64,000 nucleotides of DNA. It comes from Umezawaea sp042738955 (GTDB lineage: Bacteria; Actinomycetota; Actinomycetes; Mycobacteriales; Pseudonocardiaceae). Shown piece by piece: positions 53,135-61,534 of the stretch (the first letter of the stretch is position 1; the number at the start of each line of letters is the position of its first letter). The notes beneath the pieces were generated by a model, which was not told the DNA's origin, made no database searches, and saw nothing but the letters and a program-made list of their open reading frames with translations. The position numbers were made by a program, and so were the translations under genes. The stretch spans positions 17,447-81,446 of the forward strand of contig NZ_JBHYHC010000033.1 of assembly GCF_042738955.1 (NCBI RefSeq), given 5' to 3'.

Positions 53135-53485
53135 TCATGCCGTCTGGCTGCTGAGGTAGTCCTCGACGTCGAAACCGTGCTGTTCCAGACGGTAACGGGC
53201 AGTCAAGAGCTCTTCGGCGGTGAACAGTTGTCCGTACTTCGGTTTGAGCACCACTGCTTCCAGGCTGTGAGCCAACATCCGTTCCTGCCACAGACGAGTG
53301 AAGCCGTCCGAAGCATTCGGGCCCCGGAGCAGGATCTGTGCTGCTCCAACGCCCCTGTGCACCGTGACCATGTCGAGGAACTGCTTGGCCCGGTAGTTGA
53401 TCGTTCGGGCCAGGAAGCGGTACCCCTCGTACAACTCCGCCTCGAACTCGTGTGCCAGTGCGGCCTGCGCCTGCTCGTTGTCCAT
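53135..53485 (-). CDS. Small conserved-type protein, unknown
   Basis: The 116-residue helical protein contains FEAELYEGYRFLARTINYRAKQFLDMVTVHRGVGAAQILL, SDGFTRLWQERML and LFTAEELLTARYRLEQHGFDVEDYL. I recall similar sequences as free-standing genes or C-terminal domains in Streptomyces accessory regions, with no function assigned. ATG 53485 lacks a strong ribosome site. It is convergent with the AAA+ operon. Confidence 0.68.
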   Translation of the reverse strand: MDNEQAQAALAHEFEAELYEGYRFLARTINYRAKQFLDMVTVHRGVGAAQILLRGPNASDGFTRLWQERMLAHSLEAVVLKPKYGQLFTAEELLTARYRLEQHGFDVEDYLSSQTA

Positions 53486-54127
53486 GCGTACTCCGCTCGC
53501 CGTCCGTCTTTGTGCTTCGAGCAGTAGTGCCGCGGTGTTACAGGAGTCAGGTCGTCAGCGAGGTGATCGCCTCGCATCGTGGATCAACTCGTCATGTGGG
53601 ACTCGGCGGACGGTCTGGATGGCCACGTCGAGCCAGCGAGGCGGTCCTGGGTGTCGTCGAGGTACCGTCGGAATACGCGTCCGAGGTCCCGTGCTTGTGG
53701 TGTGGTCGGCAGCCGGAGGTGCTCGTCGTTGGCGGCATGGTGGGACGAGGATGGTCGGGTAGCGGGTGTTCGCGGCTGGTTCGGGGATTGGCGTAATATC
53801 GGGGGAACGTTAGCGGTGCGAATCTTTTGTGCGGGGGAGATGGTTAGTCTTTCTTAATGTTTTTGGTGGTGGACTGGTGGGTCGAGTGGGGTATGTCGTT
53901 ATGGACCAGTGGGCTCGTGCGTCAAGTCGGGTGTCTTGGTTGGGGTTGGCGGGCTGCGGCGTTGCAGGGTGAGAGTTACGTTGGCTAAAAAATGCCAAAT
54001 GGGCGTTGCCGCAACATTCTCGTCAATGTGGTGGCCTAGGGTAATGGTCGTGGGCTCTGGGAGTTGATCGCTCTTGGATGATGCCTCGTGATGTCGAACT
54101 TCGAACTCCATGGGCAGAGAGGAAGGT
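53486..54127. other. Stretch without a gene
   Basis: About 640 bases precede the transposase-derived gene. A T/G-rich, less GC-rich segment at 53800-54000 includes TTGGCtaaaaaatGCCAA (53980-53997) and GTTGCCGCAAC (54004-54014), both palindromic and possibly regulatory. No reading frame is convincing. Confidence 0.5.
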
Positions 54128-54925
54128 ATGGAAGGTTCGAGCTCTGGGATCACGTCCAAGGATCAGATGCGTATTATTCGCATTATCGAGGAGCAGAACG
54201 CAGACCCTCGGGTCGTGGCCGAGATCTTCGACGTCCACCACGACCTGGTGCGCCAGTGGCTCGCCGAGCACCGTGCGGGCAGGCTGGAGGCGCTGCGCAC
54301 CGAGGGGAAGCTGGGACGGCCGGCCGCGATGTCGAAGCAGCAGGTCCGGGAGCTCTACCTGCTGCTGAGGGACCGCGAACCGGCCGAGTTCGGGCTGGGC
54401 GCGCCGCTGTGGACCCGTGAGCTGGTGGGGCTGCTCATCCAGTGGGAGTTCGAGCTCCAGCTGTCGCAGCCGACCATCACGAAGATCCTCGCGGGCCTGG
54501 GCCTGCATTCGCCGCGGAATTCCTCGCGGGCGCTGGGCGGGGTGACCGCCGACGTGCTGATGCGGGCCAAAGCCGCGGAAGTCGGTGCGAAGCTGCTTTT
54601 CGGCCGGGTGGTCAAGCTGGACCACGGTGCGCGTTTCGGCGGGAGTGAGCAGGATCGCATGATCAGTGCGATCGACGGTCGGGGCCGAGCCCTTTTCTCC
54701 GTGTCGTCCGCCGAACCCGATGTCGAGCGGTTGGTGGAGTTCGGCAACGGTCTGCTGTTCGACAGCGCCAAGCCGATATTCCTCGCGATGCGGTGCCGGT
54801 CCGATCACAAGCTCGCCCGGTTGCGGGAATTCGTGGAGGAGACCCGAGGGCGGTTGGGCCTTTTCCTGCACCACGTGCGGGACGACGGCACGACGTTCAT
54901 CGAGTTCGTGTTCCACAAATCCTAG
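54128..54925 (+). CDS. IS630-transposase-derived DNA-binding protein
   Basis: The 265-residue protein keeps the IS630 double HTH: RIIRIIEEQNADPRVVAEIFDVHHDLVRQWLAEHRAG and the winged-helix block PLWTRELVGLLIQWEFELQLSQPTITKILAGLGL. The catalytic DDE half is the right length, but the FxDE motif reads LFGRVVKLDHG and the closing Asn/Pro/Asp-Glu region is missing. No terminal inverted repeats flank it. It is probably a domesticated regulator of the adjacent RiPP cluster. ATG 54128 is chosen for GAGG six bases upstream; ATG 54110 is in frame. Confidence 0.75.
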   Translation: MEGSSSGITSKDQMRIIRIIEEQNADPRVVAEIFDVHHDLVRQWLAEHRAGRLEALRTEGKLGRPAAMSKQQVRELYLLLRDREPAEFGLGAPLWTRELVGLLIQWEFELQLSQPTITKILAGLGLHSPRNSSRALGGVTADVLMRAKAAEVGAKLLFGRVVKLDHGARFGGSEQDRMISAIDGRGRALFSVSSAEPDVERLVEFGNGLLFDSAKPIFLAMRCRSDHKLARLREFVEETRGRLGLFLHHVRDDGTTFIEFVFHKS

Positions 54926-54960
54926 GGCGAACGGCGGCTCGGGCGGGGGTTCGGTGGGGA

Positions 54961-54991
54961 TTCTGCCGGGCGATCTGCCGGTGTTCTGCCG
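54961..54991 (+). promoter_or_regulatory. Triple TTCTGCCG direct repeat upstream of the SDR
   Basis: TTCTGCCG (54961), ATCTGCCG (54973) and TTCTGCCG (54984) are spaced 12 and 11 bp, 84-114 bases before the SDR start and reading in its direction. The same tandem occurs upstream of the oxygenase and precursor genes. Confidence 0.65.
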
Positions 54992-55074
54992 CTCGTGGGC
55001 GGAGCGCCTCGCCGCTACTGTCGGAGTGGCGAATGCTCGCGTTCGGGTGAGGCGTCGAAGGGTTGACCGGATTC

Positions 55075-55848
55075 ATGGATCTCGGGTTGAGCGGGCGGGT
55101 CGCCGTGGTGTGCGCGTCGACCGGCGGTCTCGGCGCCGCGGTGGCCCGAGCGCTGGGCGCCGAGGGCGCCAAGGTCGTGGTCAGCGGTCGGCGGGACGAG
55201 GTGGCGCGTGAGGTCGCGGCCGAGTTGCCCACCGGCGTCGGCATCGGCGTGGACCTCTTGGCCCCCAACGGGGTGGACCGGCTCGTCGACTTCGCCGAGA
55301 CGTCGTTCGGGCCGGTGGACATCGTGGTGCTCAACGGGCCTGGGCCTCGGCCCGGCCGGGTCACCGAGGTGGGGGAGGACGACCTCGCGACGGCGGTCGA
55401 CTCGCTGCTCGCCGTCCACCACCGGCTGCTCACCCGCGTCCTGCCGCACATGCGGAGCGCGGGGTGGGGGCGGGTGCTCGCCATCGGGTCCAGCGCGGTG
55501 GTCTCGCCGATCGCCGACCTCGCCCTGTCCGGGATCGGGCGCACCGCTTTGGCTTCGTACCTGAAGATGCTGGCCACCGAGGTCGCTCCGGACGGCGTGA
55601 CGGTCAACATGCTGCTGCCCGGACGCGTCGAGACCGAGCGGGTGCGGCGGATCGACGCCGAACGCGCTCGGCGGTCCGGGATCGAGGTCGACGCGGTGCG
55701 GGCGGCGTCCGCGGCGGCGATCCCCGCGCGACGCCACGGCACACCCGCCGAGTTCGGCGCCGTCGCGGCCTTCCTCTGCTCGGCCCAGGCTTCCTACGTG
55801 ACCGGCGGTGCCGTGCGCTGCGACGGCGGGGCTTCGCCTGTGCTGTAA
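55075..55848 (+). CDS. Divergent SDR family protein
   Basis: This 257-residue SDR has the cofactor fold (VVCASTGGLGAAVARAL, VVSGRRDEVAREVA, VVLNGPGPRPG) and the family C-terminus (SYVTGGAVRCDGGASPVL). At the active site the order is GSS...LALSGIGRTALASYLK: the usual Tyr is Ser and the usual Lys is Arg. Similar replacements are known in an SDR subgroup, so it may be active by another route or act only as a binding protein. ATG 55075 lies downstream of the triple repeat. First and only co-directional gene after the regulator. Confidence 0.85.
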   Translation: MDLGLSGRVAVVCASTGGLGAAVARALGAEGAKVVVSGRRDEVAREVAAELPTGVGIGVDLLAPNGVDRLVDFAETSFGPVDIVVLNGPGPRPGRVTEVGEDDLATAVDSLLAVHHRLLTRVLPHMRSAGWGRVLAIGSSAVVSPIADLALSGIGRTALASYLKMLATEVAPDGVTVNMLLPGRVETERVRRIDAERARRSGIEVDAVRAASAAAIPARRHGTPAEFGAVAAFLCSAQASYVTGGAVRCDGGASPVL

Positions 55849-55854
55849 GGGTTC

Positions 55855-56505
55855 TCAGTCCACCAGGGCCAGCACCCGCGCGGGCGCGCCGTCGCCGCCG
55901 AGGACGTTGAGCACCCCGACGAACAGCGTGCACCAGCGACCGGTGACCTCCCGCAGCACCAGGTTCTCCACGAGCAGGGTTCCCGCGCCCAGCAGCGCGT
56001 TGTGCACGTCGTAGGGGAAGCCCTCCCACCGCATGCTCATCGGGAGTTCGGGGCTGATCGTGTCCATGCCGATGAGCCGGAGCCCGGTGTCCGCCGCCCA
56101 CTCCGCCGCGTCGGCCGAGAGGTACGGGTGGGCGTCCACGTAGGCCGGGTCGCGGTACCGGTCGTCCCAGCCGGTGCGGATCAGCAGAGCGTCGCCGCGC
56201 TCCAGGCCTTCGGCCGCCTTCAGGTCGGCCGCGGTGATCGGCTCCGCGCCGTCCCGCAGCACCTCCAGGCAGTACGCCCGGCCGATGAGCGACGACAGAG
56301 GCAGCTGGTCGACCGTGGCGCCCGCTTCGACGAAGTGCGCCGGGGCGTCCAGGTGGGTGCCGATGTGGGTCGGGAGGTCCAGCCGCATGACCCGCATCCG
56401 GTGCTCCTCCCAGGTGTTGGTGGACGTGAACCGAGGGGGCTGGATCGTGCGGGCGTGCGGCATGCCGGTCTCCAGCGGGTGGGACAGGTCAACGGTGCGA
56501 GGCAT
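55855..56505 (-). CDS. Cyclase family protein (kynurenine formamidase-like)
   Basis: The 216-residue protein has the metal-binding HIGTHLDAPAHF motif of the PF04199 cyclase/kynurenine formamidase family, with DLSHPLETGMP at the start and GLRLIGMDTISPE in the second half. Members are Mn/Zn-dependent amidohydrolases or isomerases. Within the RiPP cluster it could hydrolyse or cyclise an amide. It overlaps the end of the mutase gene by 17 bases and is the last gene of its operon, convergent with the SDR. Confidence 0.88.
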   Translation of the reverse strand: MPRTVDLSHPLETGMPHARTIQPPRFTSTNTWEEHRMRVMRLDLPTHIGTHLDAPAHFVEAGATVDQLPLSSLIGRAYCLEVLRDGAEPITAADLKAAEGLERGDALLIRTGWDDRYRDPAYVDAHPYLSADAAEWAADTGLRLIGMDTISPELPMSMRWEGFPYDVHNALLGAGTLLVENLVLREVTGRWCTLFVGVLNVLGGDGAPARVLALVD

Positions 56506-57805
56506 GCGGATCTCCTGTGGTCGGGGTCTGGTTGTCGAGTTCGGGGACGTGCTCGGCCGACAGCGCCCGGTCGTCGAACTTCCGCTCCACGTAGGTGAGC
56601 GCGCGCAGCAGGCCGCTGGAGGTCAGCCGGGCCGACCCGGTGGTCGTCGCGAACGAGGGGATCGGCATGCGGCCGATGTCGCTCCACCGCAGCTCGCCGT
56701 CCGCGTCGAGGTAGCTGCGGGACAGGCCGCGGTTGTCCGGGTGCAGGCAGTACGGGAGGTCCAGCACGCCGAAGGCGAACGCCTTCGCCAGCGCGCGCCC
56801 CACGTCGTCGTCGAGGTCGAGGACGGCGTCGATCAACGCCCTGGCCTCCGCCCTCACCTCGCCGGTCTCGGTCGGCGCAGCCTGCGGCGCGGTCGCGGCG
56901 GTCGCGGCGGATTCGAGGGCGGCGACGTTCTCCTCGATCGTCGGGATGCGGAACGCCTCCGCGGTGGTCTTGACGATCAGCCGCATCGCGCCCGTCCGAG
57001 CGGCGAGCCGGGCCGCGCTGTCGTTCAACAGCCGCGCCCCCGCCTCGGTGCGGGGGTACACGCCCATGTACGTGTAGACCACCACGTGGTGGTCGACGGT
57101 CGGCAGCAGTTCCGCCGCGAGTCCCCGCAGCGCGAGCACGGCGTCCACGTCCTGGTGCTCGTTCGTCTGCTGGGCGTAGCTGAGCGAGACGCCGCGGATC
57201 CCGCGCTGCGCGAAGTACAGGCCCTCCAACAGGCTCAGCGCGACCAGCAGGCCCGGCGGGCACAGCTGGCCGAGCATGCACCCGCCGAACGTCTCGACGT
57301 GGGCGTCGACCCCCGGCGCGGCCAGCAGGTCGCACGTCTCGTCCCAGTTGGCGAGCGACTCCTCCAGCGGGATCCGCCCGTACGGCAGGCAGTACGAGAC
57401 CGGGCCGCCCTCGGTCGCGCTCATGCCGGACAGCAGCATCGCCCGGATGATCGGCTGCGGCGTCGGCGACCCGTGCCGGACCTGGATCGGCACGCCGACA
57501 CCGCGGATCACCGACCTGGTCACCGCGCGCCGGTGGGTGGCGAGCGGGAACCCGTTCAACGCCTGACCGCCCGCGGCGACCGCCCGTTCGGCGGCGGCCA
57601 GGTTCCCGGTGCGCGTGTAGCTGTCGATCGTGATCGTGCCGACCGTGGCCGCCCGCGCGCCCGCCACCGCGAGCAGGCCCGCCCGCATCTGCGCGGCGTC
57701 GCCGAACCCCATCCGCGGCTGGACGACGAGTCGGCCCGCCGCGGCGGCGGCGCGGACGGCGGCGTCGAACGACCTGCCGGTGTGGCAGGCGAGTTCCACC
57801 GTCAT
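56489..57805 (-). CDS. Methylaspartate (glutamate) mutase, epsilon subunit-like
   Basis: This 438-residue protein resembles the catalytic E subunit of B12-dependent glutamate mutase (GlmE/MutE): VQPRMGFGD, GFPLATHRRAVTRSV, VRHGSPTPQPIIRAML, GGPVSYCLPYGRIPLEESLANWDETCDLL and VETFGGCMLGQLCPPGLLVALSLLEGLYF. The reaction converts L-glutamate to (2S,3S)-3-methylaspartate. It is somewhat shorter than clostridial GlmE (about 480). ATG 57805 overlaps the stop of the B12-binding subunit gene, so the two are coupled. Confidence 0.9.
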   Translation of the reverse strand: MTVELACHTGRSFDAAVRAAAAAGRLVVQPRMGFGDAAQMRAGLLAVAGARAATVGTITIDSYTRTGNLAAAERAVAAGGQALNGFPLATHRRAVTRSVIRGVGVPIQVRHGSPTPQPIIRAMLLSGMSATEGGPVSYCLPYGRIPLEESLANWDETCDLLAAPGVDAHVETFGGCMLGQLCPPGLLVALSLLEGLYFAQRGIRGVSLSYAQQTNEHQDVDAVLALRGLAAELLPTVDHHVVVYTYMGVYPRTEAGARLLNDSAARLAARTGAMRLIVKTTAEAFRIPTIEENVAALESAATAATAPQAAPTETGEVRAEARALIDAVLDLDDDVGRALAKAFAFGVLDLPYCLHPDNRGLSRSYLDADGELRWSDIGRMPIPSFATTTGSARLTSSGLLRALTYVERKFDDRALSAEHVPELDNQTPTTGDPHASHR

Positions 57806-58236
57806 GAAGCGCCGCACAGTTCGAGTTCGCGCACGAAGTCCTTCAACGCCAACGGACTCGCGTTGTCCTCGAACACCGCGGTGAACCCCGCGCCCAGCAG
57901 CGCCTCGCGCAGGTGCCGGTCCGCGCCGCCGGTGATCCCCAGCTTGCCCCCGATCACCGCGGGGACGGTCGGGGCCACCTCGCGCAGCAGCCGGATGGCG
58001 AGCAGCCCGTCGGAGTAGCCGTGGCCGTTGACCGTGCTGAACACCACCAGGTCCGGGCGGTGCTCGCGGCAGTGGTCCGCGACCTCCTCCGCGGGCGTGC
58101 AGCAGCCCAGGTTGTCGACGTGGTGGCCGAGTTCCTCGAGGAACAGCTGGAGGTAGATCAGGTTCCAGGTGTGCGCGTCCGACACGGTGCCCGTGACGGC
58201 CACGCGCAGCCTGGTCCGCACTGGTTCGACGGTCAC
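57802..58236 (-). CDS. Methylaspartate mutase, B12-binding sigma subunit-like
   Basis: The 144-residue cobalamin-binding protein has the Co-ligating His22 in SDAHTWNL, followed by LQLFLEELGHHVDNLG, VVFSTVNGHGYSDGL and VIGGKLGITGG, as in GlmS/MutS. The consensus DxHxxG is DxHxxN here. Together with the E subunit it forms the active mutase. GTG 58236 is chosen for GGAG five bases upstream. It follows the oxygenase gene by 84 bases. Confidence 0.88.
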   Translation of the reverse strand: MTVEPVRTRLRVAVTGTVSDAHTWNLIYLQLFLEELGHHVDNLGCCTPAEEVADHCREHRPDLVVFSTVNGHGYSDGLLAIRLLREVAPTVPAVIGGKLGITGGADRHLREALLGAGFTAVFEDNASPLALKDFVRELELCGAS

Positions 58237-58274
58237 GCTACTCCACGCCAAGCGCTTCGGGTCCGAGGGCGATG

Positions 58275-58290
58275 CCCTTCCGCGGAAGGG
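58275..58290. repeat. 16-bp perfect palindrome between oxygenase and mutase genes
   Basis: CCCTTCCGCGGAAGGG lies in the 84-base gap. It could be a regulator site or a weak mRNA hairpin. Confidence 0.45.
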
Positions 58291-58320
58291 GTTTCCGAGC
58301 TTCGCGGGGGTCCGCGTCCC

Positions 58321-59352
58321 TCATCGGTGCAGCCGACGGCTGCCCGCGTCGGCGCGGTCGCGGATGTTCCACAGGGTGCGCCGGATGTAGGTGCGCTGGA
58401 GCCACCGGTCGTCGCCCTGGTAGGTCGCGGTGAAGTAGGACCGGGCGTGGATCCCCTTGCGGTTGTTGATGAGCAGCGCCTGGCCCGCGTCGAGCTTGGC
58501 GACCTGCGCGACCGAGGGGTCCACGCACGCGGCCTGGAGGCCCTTGAACGCCACCTCGGCCTCGTCCGCCAGGAACACGACGCCGTTGGCCGCGACGGCC
58601 AGTTCCGGCGCGTGGTCGGGGCCGGAGACGATCGGCACGGGCACGGACAGCACCTGCTTGCCGCCCGCGAACATCCGGGTGTAGCCGCCGGGCGCGTTGA
58701 GGCGGAACAGCGGCTTGCGCAGGGTGGCGACGGTGTCCGGGTCGAGCGCTCCCAGCAGGTCCCGGCCGTCGGCGTAGACGGTCATCGCCGCCTTCTCCGG
58801 GTCGGGGCGGAGGCAGTTCAGCACGAGGAAGTCCGGGTTGCTGACGTCGTAGTGGCCCTGCTCGTCGTGCACGAGGTCGTTGTGGAAGTTCAGGTTGACG
58901 ATCGACCCCTGGCTCGTCTGCGTCGTGGCGCCCGCGGCGACCGGGACGACGTCGTGCACGGCCCGACCGTCCTTTTCGGTCAGGAACGACACGACTTCGC
59001 CGAGGAGCCCGGAGAGGCCGAGCAGCACGCCCTCGGAGACGAAGGTCGACTTGTCCAGGCTGGGGCCGCCGTCGTTCGGTGTCGGGGGCAGCGCCGGGTC
59101 GACGGGGAGGTTCTCGACGAGCATCACGCCGGGCATGTCGGTGTGCCTGCCGAAGTCGAGGAAGGTCTGGAGTTCCGACTCCGGGAGCTCGGCGAACGCG
59201 CGGTAGAGCTGCGCGCTGGCCTCGTCCACCCGGCCCTCCGGGTTCGGCAGCACCGCGAGGCGGGCCTGGATGCGGTCACGGGTCTCGTCCGAGAGCGCGA
59301 TCCGAGCGATCGCCTTCGAGCCGCCTGCCCCGAGAAATCCGATCGTGTCCAT
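58321..59352 (-). CDS. Fe(II)/2-oxoglutarate oxygenase, clavaminate synthase-like
   Basis: This 343-residue enzyme is of the TauD/clavaminate-synthase-like group that hydroxylates free or bound amino acids (VioC, AsnO). The iron triad is visible as His157-x-Asp159 (FHNDL) and His302 (KGIHARSYF), with Arg316/Arg320 available for 2-oxoglutarate. It likely beta-hydroxylates an amino acid such as methylaspartate, or a residue of the peptide. AGGGAGA precedes ATG 59352. First gene of the leftward operon oxygenase - B12 subunit - mutase - cyclase. Confidence 0.9.
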   Translation of the reverse strand: MDTIGFLGAGGSKAIARIALSDETRDRIQARLAVLPNPEGRVDEASAQLYRAFAELPESELQTFLDFGRHTDMPGVMLVENLPVDPALPPTPNDGGPSLDKSTFVSEGVLLGLSGLLGEVVSFLTEKDGRAVHDVVPVAAGATTQTSQGSIVNLNFHNDLVHDEQGHYDVSNPDFLVLNCLRPDPEKAAMTVYADGRDLLGALDPDTVATLRKPLFRLNAPGGYTRMFAGGKQVLSVPVPIVSGPDHAPELAVAANGVVFLADEAEVAFKGLQAACVDPSVAQVAKLDAGQALLINNRKGIHARSYFTATYQGDDRWLQRTYIRRTLWNIRDRADAGSRRLHR

Positions 59353-59475
59353 TGTCTCTCCCTTCTGCGAGATGACGATGCTGATCAGAAATCGCCATGT
59401 GCTTTCGACCGCGCCGACTTGAGGCGCGTGGCACGCGTCGATTCGATCGTAGTCACGACAATCGCCCGTCCGCAG

Positions 59476-59494
59476 CGGCAGAAGTCCGGCAGAA
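59476..59494 (-). promoter_or_regulatory. Double TTCTGCCG direct repeat upstream of the oxygenase operon
   Basis: On the minus strand TTCTGCCG-GAC-TTCTGCCG (11-bp period) reads towards the oxygenase gene, 124-142 bases before its start. It lies in the 274-base divergent region shared with the ATP-grasp gene, where a CTGCCG in the other orientation (59517) may serve that side. Confidence 0.65.
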
Positions 59495-59626
59495 AGGCGT
59501 TCTCCGGACGGCTGAACTGCCGCTCAGCGCGGTGGTCGGCGCCTTGCGGCCGACCGGTGGTCGCGTGTAGTAATTGGGCCGCGAGGGTCTGCGCCAATTC
59601 CCTTGTCACCGTGATTTGGAGGAGAA

Positions 59627-60844
59627 GTGGCTCGCCAACGGGTGGCTCTCGTGAGCCAGTTCGCCTACGACGCTTACCGGCACGACGACGGCAGCCCCTT
59701 TTTCCACCCGGACGAATTCGACGTCACCTTCCTGGCGCGACCGCGGGACGTCGCGCGCCTGACCCCCGGCCAGGTGGGTCGGGCCATCCCGGTCGACATC
59801 GACGACCCGGTCGGCCTCGACCGCGCGCTGCCCGAGCTGGTCCACGGCCTCGGCCTCGACCGGGTCGTGACGACCAGGGAGGTGCTGATGCTGCCCGTGG
59901 CGCGGTTGCGCGAGGCGCTCGGCATCGAGGGCACGGGCGTGGAGCGGACGCGGGTGCTGCGCGACAAGCTGGTGATGAAGCGCCACTTCTCGGACCGGGG
60001 CGTCCGGGTGCCGGAGTTCCGGGAGATCGCCGAGCCGGTCGACGCGGCCGAGCTGCTCGACAAGTTCGGTGCCGTCGTCCTCAAACCCGTCCTGGGCGCG
60101 GGGTCCGAGGGTGTGCACGTGGTCCGCGACCACGACGAGCTGATGAGCTTGCAACGGCGGGGACTCGGTGGTTCGGAGCGGTACGAGGCGGAGGAGTTCA
60201 TCTCCGGCCGCCAGTTCCACCTCGACAGCGTGGTCCGGAACGGCGTGCCGACGTCCGTCTCGGTGTCGGTGTACCTCGACTCGCACGAGGCGTTCCCTCT
60301 GGGCGGGCAGATCCGGTCGCACACCCTCGACGACGGCCCGGACCTCGACCTCCTGCTGGAGTTCAACCGCGCGGTGCTCGGGTGCGCCACGTGGTTCAGC
60401 GGCTCCACGCACCTCGAAGCCTTCCTCGACGACGAGGGACGGCCGGTGTTCTGCGAGGTGGCGGGCCGTCCGGGCGGGGCGGGCGTGGAGACCGCGTTCC
60501 GGTACCGCCACGGCGTCTCACCGCTGTTCGCCAGCGTGATGCCGCAGGTCGGGCGCGATGTGCCGGACGGGGACGACCGGGCGGGCCTGGACGAGCCCGC
60601 GACCGGGTGGTCGATGATGTACCCGCCGGTGCTCGGCCGCTTCCAGGGGTACGCCGCGCTGCCGCGGGCCGACTGGCTGCTCCAGCTGACGACGCCCTAC
60701 CGCGAGGGGGACCTCGTCGGCCCTCCCTCGCAGTCGTCGGACGCGATGGCGATCGCCGCCGTCAGCGGCCGGGACGCGGGTGAGGTCGTGCGCAGGCTCG
60801 CCGAGGTGAAAGCCGGGATCGCCGTGTCCATCACCCAGGGGTGA
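59627..60844 (+). CDS. ATP-grasp ligase
   Basis: The 405-residue protein has the ATP-grasp order: a Rossmann-like N-terminal domain, the K-binding VVLKPVLGAGSEGVHVV strand, AEEFISGRQFHLDSVV and the metal-binding end HLEAFLDDEGRPVFCEVAGRPGG. It resembles the amino-acid or peptide ligases of the carbamoyl-phosphate/D-Ala ligase type, so it would form an amide bond through an acyl phosphate. It may join methylaspartate, or another acid, to the peptide. GTG 59627 follows GGAGGAG. It is divergent from the oxygenase operon and convergent with tfuA. Confidence 0.87.
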   Translation: MARQRVALVSQFAYDAYRHDDGSPFFHPDEFDVTFLARPRDVARLTPGQVGRAIPVDIDDPVGLDRALPELVHGLGLDRVVTTREVLMLPVARLREALGIEGTGVERTRVLRDKLVMKRHFSDRGVRVPEFREIAEPVDAAELLDKFGAVVLKPVLGAGSEGVHVVRDHDELMSLQRRGLGGSERYEAEEFISGRQFHLDSVVRNGVPTSVSVSVYLDSHEAFPLGGQIRSHTLDDGPDLDLLLEFNRAVLGCATWFSGSTHLEAFLDDEGRPVFCEVAGRPGGAGVETAFRYRHGVSPLFASVMPQVGRDVPDGDDRAGLDEPATGWSMMYPPVLGRFQGYAALPRADWLLQLTTPYREGDLVGPPSQSSDAMAIAAVSGRDAGEVVRRLAEVKAGIAVSITQG

Positions 60845-60862
60845 CGGGACACGGCTCCGGGT

Positions 60863-61534
60863 TCAGGGCCGCTCGTCGGTCCACGGCCGGGTGGCCAGGA
60901 ACCGCACCAGGTCCGCGGTCTTCAGCCGGTGCCGGTGCAGACCGGCGACCTCGGTGGCCGCGGACTCGGCGTCCAGCCCGCAGACCTTCACGAGCGTCCA
61001 CTTGAGACGATCCTTGGTCCGCTCCCCGTACCACCGGTTCTTCAGCTCACCGACGGCGTCGTCCCGCGCTTCGGCCGTGACGACCCCGCGGTCGAGCAGC
61101 TCGGCGAGGAACGAGCGGAGGTGCACCATGGGCTCCGAGATGGCCTGGAACGGCGCCTCCGTGGAGTGCAGCAGCGCCACCTCGTCGTCGTCGAACTCCG
61201 GGTCGGCCGCGTACATCTCGTACACGTCGCCGAAGCCGCGCATGCCCAGCGACCGCATCTCGGCGCCGCGGATCGCGCCCATGGAGCACAGCCCCCACAC
61301 CGTCCAGCCCCGGTCCATGGCGGTGCGGATCTCCGCGTGGCCGACCGAGGGGAAGCTGTGGAAGGTGCCGTCCACGATGAAGAGGAGGCCGGGCTCCACG
61401 CCGCTCTCCAGCAGCTCGTCGACGTCGCCGCGTCGGACGGGCGGCCGGATCTCGATGCCGGGGGGCGTCAACGAGGCCAGGTCGAGGCCGTGCGCCGACG
61501 GGCCGACGTACATGATCGTGTTCCGCTCAGACAC
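60863..61534 (-). CDS. TfuA-like protein
   Basis: This 223-residue protein fits the TfuA family (PF07812): YVGPSAHG, LLFIVDGTFHSFPSVGHAEI, GWTVWGLCSMGAIRGAEM, GFGDVYEMYAADPEFDDDEVAL. TfuA works with YcaO to put sulfur into a peptide amide (thioamidation), probably by delivering it. The start overlaps the ycaO stop by eight bases, so the two are coupled. Confidence 0.92.
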   Translation of the reverse strand: MSERNTIMYVGPSAHGLDLASLTPPGIEIRPPVRRGDVDELLESGVEPGLLFIVDGTFHSFPSVGHAEIRTAMDRGWTVWGLCSMGAIRGAEMRSLGMRGFGDVYEMYAADPEFDDDEVALLHSTEAPFQAISEPMVHLRSFLAELLDRGVVTAEARDDAVGELKNRWYGERTKDRLKWTLVKVCGLDAESAATEVAGLHRHRLKTADLVRFLATRPWTDERP

